Assembly (NCBI RefSeq): GCF_963662255.1
Contig: NC_085072.1
Coordinates: forward strand, 7,589,001-7,653,000
From: Cinclus cinclus
Lineage: Eukaryota; Chordata; Aves; Passeriformes; Cinclidae
Direction: 5' to 3'
DNA: 64,000 bases
Position numbers and translations under genes: made by a program. Positions 52,903 to 62,000 of the stretch are shown here, piece by piece. Numbering within the stretch: the stretch's first letter is position 1; each line of letters starts with the position of its first letter. Below the pieces are notes generated by a model. That model was not told where the DNA came from and ran no database searches. It saw nothing but the letters and a program-made list of their open reading frames with translations.

Positions 52903-53122
52903 CATTGTGACCCAAGGCAGGCTAACAATCTAATGATCCCTTGTGACATCAGGGGGCCTAAAATGACCAGGGATGGATTGTTACAGCACGGGGACCAATA
53001 GAAGCAAGGATCTATTATGTCACCATGGAGGCCAAGAATCAAATGATTCATTGTGACATCAAGTGGCCTAAAATGGCATGGGATGCATTGTGACACCACA
53101 GGGGTTAAGAGAAGCAAGGATC
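52903..53122 (+). repeat. Class C monomer example
   Basis: Class C is marked by GGGGGCCTAAAATG in u2, GATTGTTACAGCACGGGGAC in u3 with its single CpG, CAAGGATCTATTATGTCACC across u3/u4, and u6 usually ending AAGGATC, so a GGATCC (BamHI) site often forms at the C to D junction. C is usually followed by D in the right half of the window. Confidence 0.85.
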
Positions 53123-53342
53123 CATTGTGACCCAATGGAGGCTAATAATCCCAGGATCCCATTTGACACCAGGGGGCGTAAAAGGGCCAGGGATGAATTG
53201 TGACAGCATGGGGCCCAATAGAAACAAGGAACCATTATGACACCATGGAGGCCAAGAATCAAATGATTCATTGTGACATCAAGTGGCCTAAAATGGCATG
53301 GAATGCATTGTGACACCACAGAGGTTTAGAGAAGCAAGGAAC
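53123..53342 (+). repeat. Reference monomer (class D) with six 36-37 bp subrepeats
   Basis: Subrepeats are u1 53123-53158 (36), u2 53159-53195 (37), u3 53196-53232 (37), u4 53233-53268 (36), u5 53269-53305 (37) and u6 53306-53342 (37). Each opens with a version of CATTGTGACACCA, has a G/C-rich middle (GGGGCC, GGCCTAA, GAGGC) and ends in AAGGAAC, ATGGAATG or similar. By ungapped hand alignment u1/u4 match at 27 of 36, u2/u5 at 26 of 37, u3/u6 at 26 of 37, while adjacent u2/u3 match at 22 of 37. This supports a 37 -> 110 -> 220 bp origin. Class D marks: TAATAATCCCAGGATC in u1, GGGGGCGTAAAAG in u2, GGGGCCCAATAGAAAC in u3, CCTAAAATGGCATGG in u5. Confidence 0.9.
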
Positions 53343-53562
53343 CATTGTTACCCAATGGAGGCTAACAATCTAATGGTCCCTTGTGACACCAATGGGCCTA
53401 AAAGGGCCAGGGATGAATTGTGAAAGCATGGGGCCCAATTAAAACCTGGTACAATTATGCCACCATGGAGGCCAAATATCAAATGATTCATTGTGACATC
53501 AAGTGGCCTAAAAGGGCATGGGATGCATTGTGACACCACAGGGGCTAAGAGAAGCAAGGAAC
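53343..53562 (+). repeat. Class E monomer example
   Basis: Class E is marked by CATTGTTACCCAATGG and AATCTAATGGTCCC in u1, ACACCAATGGGCCTAAAAG in u2, and GCCCAATTAAAACCTGGTAC in u3 followed by AATTATGCCACC in u4, with CCAAAAATC or CCAAATATC later in u4. The u3/u4 part (TTAAAACCTGGTACAATTATG) is the most distinctive class signature in the array and is reused in several mosaics. Confidence 0.85.
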
Positions 53563-54442
53563 CATTGTGACCCAATGCAGGCTAACAATCTTAGAATCCC
53601 TTTTGACACCAGGGGGCGCAAAAGGACCACGGATGAACTCTGACAGCATGGGGACCTATAGAAGCAAGGAACCATTATGACACCATGAAGGCCAAGAATC
53701 AAATGGTTCATTGTAAGACCAAGTGGCCTAAAAGGGCTTGGAATGCATTGTGACACCACAGAGGCTAAGAGATGCAAGGAACTATTGTGACCCAAGGCAG
53801 GCTAACAATCTAATGATCCATTGTGACACCAGGGGTTGCAATAGGGCCAGGGATGAATTGTGAATGCATGGGGCACAATAAAAACATGGAAATATTATGA
53901 CACAATAGAGGCCAAGACTCAAATGATTCATTGTAACACCAAGTGGCCTAAAAGGGCATGGGATGCATTGCGACAGCACAGGGGCTAAGAGAAGCAAGGA
54001 ACCATTGTGACCCAATGCAGGCTAACAATCTAATGATCCCTTGTGACACCAGGGGGCCTAAAATGGCCAGGGATGAATTGTCACATCATGGGGACCAATA
54101 GAAACAAGGAACCATTATGTCACCATGGAGGCCAAGAATCAAATGATTCATTGTGACATCAAGTGGCCTAAAAGGGCATGGGATGCATTGTGACACCACA
54201 GGGGTTAAGAGAAGCAAGGATCCATTGTGACCCAATGGAGGCTAATAACCCCAGGATCCCATTTGACACCAGGGGGCGTAAAAGGGCCAGGGATGAATTG
54301 TGAAAGCATGGGGCCCAATAGAAACAAGGAACCATTATGACACCATGGAGGCCAAGAATCAAATGATTCATTGTGACATCAAGTGGCCTAAAATGGCATG
54401 GAAGGCATTGTGACACCAAAAGGGCTAAGAGAAGCAAGGAAC

Positions 54443-54882
54443 CATTGTGACCCAATGCAGGCTAACAATCTAATGATCCATTGTGACACCAGGGTTTGTA
54501 ATAGGGCCAAGGATGAATTGTGAAAGCATGGGGCCCAATTAAAACCTGGTACAATTATGCCACCATGTAGGCCAAAATTCAAATGATTCATTGTGACATC
54601 AAGTGGCCTAAAAGGGCATGGGTTGCATTGTGACACCACCGGGGTTAAGAGAAGCAAGGATCCATTGTGACCCAAGTCAGGCTAACAATCTTAGAATCCC
54701 TTTTGACACCAGGGGGCGCAAAAGGACCACTGATGAACCGTGACAGCATGGGGCCCAATAGAAACATGGAACTATTATGACACCATGGAGGCCAAGAATC
54801 AAATGATTCATTGTGACATCAAGTGGCCTAAAATGGCATGGAATGCATTGTGACACCACAGAGGTTAAGAGAAGCAAGGAAC
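54443..54882 (+). repeat. Two monomers (B/E and A/D) absent from the second block copy
   Basis: Present between D 54223 and E 54883 in copy 1. In copy 2 the same D (61922, with AAGGCATTGTGACACCAAAA) runs straight into the same E (62142, with AATCTATTGGTCCC). The loss or gain is exactly 440 bp and keeps phase. Confidence 0.88.
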
Positions 54883-55982
54883 CATTGTTACCCAATGGAG
54901 GCTAACAATCTATTGGTCCCTTGTGACACCAATGGGCCTAAAAGGGCCAGGGATGAATTGTGAAAGCATGGGGCCCAATTAAAACCTGGTACAATTATGC
55001 CACCATGGAGGCCAAAAATAAAATGATTCATTGTGACATCAAGTGGCCTAAAAGGGCATGGGATGCATTGTGACACCACAGGGGCTAAGAGAAGCAAGGA
55101 ACCATTGTGACCCAAGGCAGGCTAACAATCTTAGAATCCCTTTTGACACCAGGGGGCGCAAAAGGACCACGGAGGAACTGTGACAGCATGGGGACCTATA
55201 GAAGCAAGAAACCATTATGACACCATGAAGGCCAAGAATCAAATGGTTCATTGTAAGTCCAAGTGGCCTAAAAGGGCTTGGAATGCATTGTGACACCACA
55301 GAGGTTATGAGAAGCAAGGAACCATTGTGACCCAATGCAGGCTAACAATCTAATGATCCATTGTGACACCAGGGGTTGCAATAGGGCCAGGGATGAATTG
55401 TGAAAGCATGGGGCACAATAAAAACATGGAAATATTATGACACAATAGAGGCCAAGACTGAAATGATTCATTGTAACACCAAGTGGCCTAAAAGGGCATG
55501 GGATGCATTGCGACACCACAGAGGCTAAGAGAAGCAAGGAACCATTGTGACCCAATGCAGGCTAACAATCTAATGATCCCTTGTGACACCAGGGGGCCTA
55601 AAATGGCCAGGGATGGATTGTTACAGCACGGGGACCAATAGAAGCAAGGATCTATTATGTCACCATGGAGGCCAAGAATCAAATGATTCATTGTGACATC
55701 AAGTGGCCTAAAAGGGCATGGGATGCATTGTGACACCACAGGGGTTAAGAGAAGCAAGGATCCATTGTGACCCAATGGAGTCTAATAATCCCAGGATCTC
55801 ATTTGACACCAGGGGTCATAAAAGGTCCAGGGATGAATTGTGACAGCATGGGGCCAAAAAAAACCATGGAAATATTATGACACAATAGAGGCCAAGACTC
55901 AAATGATTCATTGTAACACCAAGAGGCCTAAAAGGGCATGGGATGCATTGTGACACCACAGGGGTTAAGAGAAGCAAGGATC

Positions 55983-56202
55983 CATTGTGACCCAATGGAG
56001 GCTAATAATCCCAGGATGCCATTTGACACCAATGGGCCTAAAAGGAACAGGGATGAATTGTGAAAGCATGGGGCCCAATTAAAACCTCGTACAATTATGC
56101 CACCATGTAGTCCAAAAATCAAATGATTCATTGTGACATCAAGTGGCCTAAAAGGGCATGGGATGCATTGTGACACCACAGGGGTTAAGAGAAGCAAGGA
56201 AC
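55983..56202 (+). repeat. D/E mosaic monomer
   Basis: D type in u1 (TAATAATCCCAGGATGCC), then E type from AATGGGCCTAAAAGGAACAG through CCTCGTACAATTATGCC, with ATGTAGTCC in u4. Sisters are at 25298, 34759 and 63242. The CCTCGTAC variant adds a CpG that ordinary E monomers lack. Confidence 0.84.
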
Positions 56203-56862
56203 CATTGTGACCCAAGGCAGGCTAATAATCTTAGAATCCCTTTTGACACCAGGGGGCCTAAAATGGCCAGGGATGGATTGTTACAGCACGGGGACCAATA
56301 AAAGCAAGGATCTATTATGTCACCATGGAGGCCAAGAATCAAATGGTTCATTGTGACATCAAGTGGCCTAAAATGGCATGGGATGCATTGTGACACCACA
56401 GAGGTTAAGAGAGGCAAGGAACCATTGTTACCCAATGGAGGCGAACAATCTAATGGTCCCTTGTGACACCAATGGGCCTAAAAGGGCCAGGGATGAATTG
56501 TGAAAGCATGGGGCCCAATTAAAACCTGGTACAATTATGCCACCATGTAGGCCAAAAATAAAATGATTCATTGTGACATCAAGTGGCCTAAAAGGGCATG
56601 GGATGCATTGTGACACCACCGGGGTTAAGGGAATCAAGGAACCATTGTGACCCAAGGCAGGCTAACAATCTTAGAATCCCTTTTGACACCAGGGGGCGCA
56701 AAAGGACCACGGATGAACTCTGACAGCATGGGGACCTATAGAAGCAAGGAACCATTATGACACCATGAAGGCCAAGAATCAAATGGTTCATTGTAAGACC
56801 AAGTGGCCTAAAAGGGCTTGGAATGCATTGTGACACCACAGGGGTTAAGAGAAGCAAGGAAC

Positions 56863-58621
56863 CATTGTGACCCAAGGCAGGCTAACAATCTAATGATCCA
56901 TTGTGACACCAGGGGTTGCAATAGGGCCAGGGATGAATTGTGAAAGCATGGGGCACAATAAAAACATGGAAATATTATGACACAATAGAGGCCAAGACTC
57001 AAATGATTCATTGTAACACCAAGTGGCCTAAAATGGCATGGGATTCATTGCGACACCACAGGGGCTAAGAGAAGCAAGGAACCATTGTGACCCAATGCAG
57101 GCTAACAATCTAATGATCCCTTGTGACACCAGGGGGCCTAAAATGGCCAGGGATGGATTGTTACAGCACGGGGACCAATAGAAGCAAGGATCTATTATGT
57201 CACCATGGAGGCCAAGAATCAAATGATTCATTGTGACATCAAGTGGCCTAAAAGGGCATGGGATGCATTGTGACGCCACAGGGGTTAAGAGAAGCAAGGA
57301 TCCATTGTGACCCAATGCAGGCTAATAATCCCAGGATCCCATTTGACACCAGGGGGCGTAAAAGGGCCAGGGATGAATTGTGACAGCATGGGGGCCAATA
57401 GAAACAAGGAACCATTATGACACCATGGAGGCCCAGAATCAAATGATTCATTGTGACATCAAGTGGCCTAAAATGGCATGGGATGCATTGTGACACCACA
57501 GAGGTTAAGAGAAGCAAGGAACCATTGTTACCCAATGGAGGCTAACAATCTAATGGTCCCTTGTGACACCAATGGGCCTAAAAGGGCCAGGGATGAATTG
57601 TGAAAGCATGGGGCCCAATTAAAACCTGGTACAATTATGCCACCATGGAGGCCAAAAATCAAATGATTCATTGTGACATCAAGTGGCCTAAAAGGGCATG
57701 GGATGCATTGTGACACCACAGGGGTTAAGAGAAGCAAGGAACCATTGTGACCCAAGGCAGGCTCACAATCTTAGAATCACTTTTGACACCAGGGGGCGCA
57801 AAAGGACTACGGATGAACTGTGACAGCAGGGGACCTATAGAAGCAAGGAACCATTATGACACCATGAGGGCCAAGAATCAAATGGTTCATTGTAAGACCA
57901 AGTGGCCTAAAAGGGCTTGGAATGCATTGTGACACCACAGAGTTTAAGAGAAGCATGGAACCATTGTGACCCAATGCAGGCTCACAATCTAATGATCCAT
58001 TGTGACACCAGGTGTTGCAATAGGGCCAGGGATGAATTGTGAAAGCATGCGGCACAATAAAAACATGGAAATATTAAGACACAATAGAGGCAAAGACTCA
58101 AATGATTCATTGTAACACCAAGTGGCCTAAAAGGGCATGGGATGCATTGTGACACCACAGGGGCTAAGAGAAGCAAGGAACCATTGTGACCCAAGGCAGG
58201 CTGAAATTCTTAGAATCCCTTGTGACACCAGGGGGCCTAAAATGGCCAGGGATGGATTGTTACAGCAAGGGGACCAATAGAAGCAAGGATCTATTATGTC
58301 ACCACGGTGGCCAAGAATCAAATGATTCATTGTGACATCATGTGGCCTAAAAAGGCATGGGATGCATTGTGACACCACAGGGGTTAAGAGAAGCAAGGAC
58401 CCATTGTGACCCAAGGCAGGCTAACAATCTAATGATCCATTGTGACACCAGGGGTTGCAATAGGGGCAGGGATGAATTGTGAAAGCATGGGGCACAATAA
58501 AAACATGGAAATATTATGACACAATAGAGGCCAAGACTCAAATGATTCATTGTAACACCAAGTGGCCTAAAAGGGCATGGGATGCATAGTGACACCACAG
58601 GGGCTAAGAGAAGCAAGGAAC
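56863..58621 (+). repeat. 8-monomer segment shared with 43777-45535 and, in part, 50264-51362
   Basis: Classes B C D E A B C B at offset 13086 from region 5. Shared marks: GACAGCAGGGGACC (one base lost, 219-bp A monomer), CACAGAGTTTAAGAGAAGC with ATGGAACC, AGCATGCGGCACAATAAAAAC, AATTCTTAGAATCCC, ACAGCAAGGGGACC and CACCACGGTGGCC. It links regions 5 and 6. Confidence 0.88.
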
Positions 58622-59061
58622 CATTGTGACCCAATGCAGGCTAACAATCTAATGATCCCTTGGGACACCAGGGGGCCTAAAATGGCCAGGGATGGATTGT
58701 TACAGCACGGGGACCAATAGAAGCAAGAATCTATTATGTCACCATGGAGGCCAAGAATCAAATGATTCATTGTGACATCAAGTGGCCTAAAATGGCATGG
58801 GATGCATTGTGACACCACAGGGGTTAAGAGAAGCAAGGAACCATTGTGACCCAAGGCAGGCTGAGAATCTTAGAATCCCTTTTGACACCAGGGGGCGCAA
58901 AAGGACCACGGAGGAACTGTGACAGCATGGGGACCTATAGAAACAAGGAACCATTATGACACCATGAAGGCCAAGAATGAAATGGTTCATTGTAAGACCA
59001 AGTGGCCTAAAAGGGCTTGGAATGCATTGTGACACCACAGAGGTTAAGAGAAGCAAGGAAC

Positions 59062-62000
59062 CATTGTGACCCAATGCAGGCTAACAATCTAATGATCCAT
59101 TGTGACACCAGGGGTTGCAATAGGGCCAGGGATGAATTGTGTAAGCATGGGGCACAATAAAAACATGGAAATATTATGACACAATAGAGGCCAAGACTCA
59201 AATGATTCATTGTAACACCAAGTGGCCTAAAAGGGCATGGGATGCATTGCGAAAACACAGAGGCTAAGAGAAGCAAGGAACCATTGTGACCCAAGGCAGG
59301 CTAACAATCTAATGATCCCTTGTGACACCAGGGGGCCTATAATGGCCAGGGATGGATTGTTACAGCACGGGGACCAATAGAAGCAAGGATCTATTATGTC
59401 ACCATGGAGGCCAAGAATCAAATGATTCATTGTGACATCAAGTGGCCTAAAAGGGCATGGGATGCATTGTGACGCCACAGGGGTTAAGAGAAGCAAGGAT
59501 CCATAGTGACCCAATGGAGTCTAATAATCCCAGGATCTCATTTGACACCAGGGGTCGTAAAAGGGCCAGGGATGAATTGTGACAGCATGGGGCCAAAAAA
59601 AAACATGGAAATATTATGACACAATAGAGGCCAAGACTCAAATGATTCATTGTAACACCAAGTGGCCTAAAAGGGAATGGGATGCATTGTGACACCACAG
59701 GGGTTAAGAGAAGCAAGGATCCATAGTGACCCAATGGAGTCTAATAATCCCAGGATCCCATTTGACACCAGGGGGCGTAAAAGGGCCAGGGATGAATTGT
59801 GAAAGCATGGGGCCCAATAGAAACAAGGAACCATTATGACACCATGGAGGCCAAGAATCAAATGATTCATTGTGACATCAAGTGGCCTAAAAGGGCATGG
59901 GATGCATTGTGACACCACAGAGGTTAAGAGAAGCAAGGAAACATTGTGACTCAATGGAGGCTAACAATCTAATGGTCCCTTGTGACACCAATGGGCCTAA
60001 AAGGAACAGGGATGAATTGTGAAAGCATGGGGCCCAATTAAAACCTCGTACAATTATGCCATTATGTAGTCCAAAAATCAAATGATTCATTGTGACATCA
60101 AGTGGCCTAAAAGGGCATGGGATGCATTGTGACACCACAGGGGTTAAGAGAAGCAAGGAACCATTGTGACCCAAGGCAGGCTAATAATCTTAGAATCCCT
60201 TTTGACACCAGGGGGCGCAAAAGGACCACGGATGAACTGTGACAGCATGGGGACCTATAGAAGCAAGGAACCATTATGACACCATGAGGGGCAAGAATCA
60301 AATGGTTCATTGTATGACCAAGTGGCCTAAAAGGGCTTGGAATGCATTGTGACACCACAGAGGTTAAGACAAGCAAGGAACCATTGTGACCCAAGGCAGG
60401 CTAACAATCTAATGATCCATTGTGATACCAGGGGTTGCAATAGGGCCAGGGATGAATTGTGAAAGCATGGGGCACAATAAAAACCTGGAAATATTATGAC
60501 ACAATAGAGGCCAAGACTCAAATGATTCATTGTACCACCAAGTGGCCTAAAAGGGCATGGGATGCATTGTGACACCACAGAGGCTAAGAGAAGCAAGGAA
60601 CCATTGTGACCCAAGGCAGGCTAACAATCTAATGATCCCTTGTGACATCAGGGGGCCTAAAATGACCAGGGATGGATTGTTACAGCACGGGGACCAATAG
60701 AAGCAAGGATCTATTATGTCACCATGGAGGCCAAGAATCAAATGATTCATTGTGACATCAAGTGGCCTAAAATGGCATGGGATGCATTGTGACACCACAG
60801 GGGTTAAGAGAAGCAAGGATCCATTGTGACCCAATGGAGGCTAATAATCCCAGGATCCCATTTGACACCAGGGGGCGTAAAAGGGCCAGGGATGAATTGT
60901 GACAGCATGGGGCCCAATAGAAACAAGGAACCATTATGACACCATGGAGGCCAAGAATCAAATGATTCATTGTGACATCAAGTGGCCTAAAATGGCATGG
61001 AATGCATTGTGACACCACAGAGGTTTAGAGAAGCAAGGAACCATTGTTACCCAATGGAGGCTAACAATCTAATGGTCCCTTGTGACACCAATGGGCCTAA
61101 AAGGGCCAGGGATGAATTGTGAAAGCATGGGGCCCAATTAAAACCTGGTACAATTATGCCACCATGGAGGCCAAATATCAAATGATTCATTGTGACATCA
61201 AGTGGCCTAAAAGGGCATGGGATGCATTGTGACACCACAGGGGCTAAGAGAAGCAAGGAACCATTGTGACCCAATGCAGGCTAACAATCTTAGAATCCCT
61301 TTTGACACCAGGGGGCGCAAAAGGACCACGGATGAACTGTGACAGCATGGGGACCTATAGAAGCAAGGAACCATTATGACACCATGAAGGCCAAGAATCA
61401 AATGGTTCATTGTAAGACCAAGTGGCCTAAAAGGGCTTGGAATGCATTGTGACACCACAGAGGCTAAGAGATGCAAGGAACTATTGTGACCCAAGGCAGG
61501 CTAACAATCTAATGATCCATTGTGACACCAGGGGTTGCAATAGGGCCAGGGATGAATTGTGAATGCATGGGGCACAATAAAAACATGGAAATATTATGAC
61601 ACAATAGAGGCCAAGACTCAAATGATTCATTGTAACACCAAGTGGCCTAAAAGGGCATGGGATGCATTGCGACAGCACAGGGGCTAAGAGAAGCAAGGAA
61701 CCATTGTGACCCAATGCAGGCTAACAATCTAATGATCCCTTGTGACACCAGGGGGCCTAAAATGGCCAGGGATGAATTGTCACATCATGGGGACCAATAG
61801 AAACAAGGAACCATTATGTCACCATGGAGGCCAAGAATCAAATGATTCATTGTGACATCAAGTGGCCTAAAAGGGCATGGGATGCATTGTGACACCACAG
61901 GGGTTAAGAGAAGCAAGGATCCATTGTGACCCAATGGAGGCTAATAACCCCAGGATCCCATTTGACACCAGGGGGCGTAAAAGGGCCAGGGATGAATTGT

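Larger units (their letters stand above)
52463..53562 (+). repeat. Clean A-B-C-D-E pentamer higher-order repeat (1100 bp)
   Basis: Five successive monomers of five different classes: A 52463, B 52683, C 52903, D 53123, E 53343. The same order occurs complete at 43557-44656, 50044-51143, 56643-57742 and 60162-61261. Nearly complete or rotated versions (for example B-C-D-E-A at 42018 and 48505, A-B-C-D-D-E at 36959) are common from about 36 kb rightward. I take this as the ancestral HOR unit of the right half; no complete A-B-C-D-E run occurs left of about 36 kb. Confidence 0.88.
51363..56642 (+). repeat. 24-monomer block, copy 1
   Basis: Matches 59062-63901 at offset 7699 up to 54442 and 7259 after it. 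Shared marks: GAATTGTGTAAGCATGG, GGCCTATAATGGCC, GATCCATAGTGACCC, CATTATGTAGTCC, GGTTAAGACAAGC, GTGAATGCATGGGG, GCGACAGCACAGG, AATTGTCACATCATGG and GGAAGGCATTGTGACACC. Very few single-base differences separate the copies. Confidence 0.92.
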
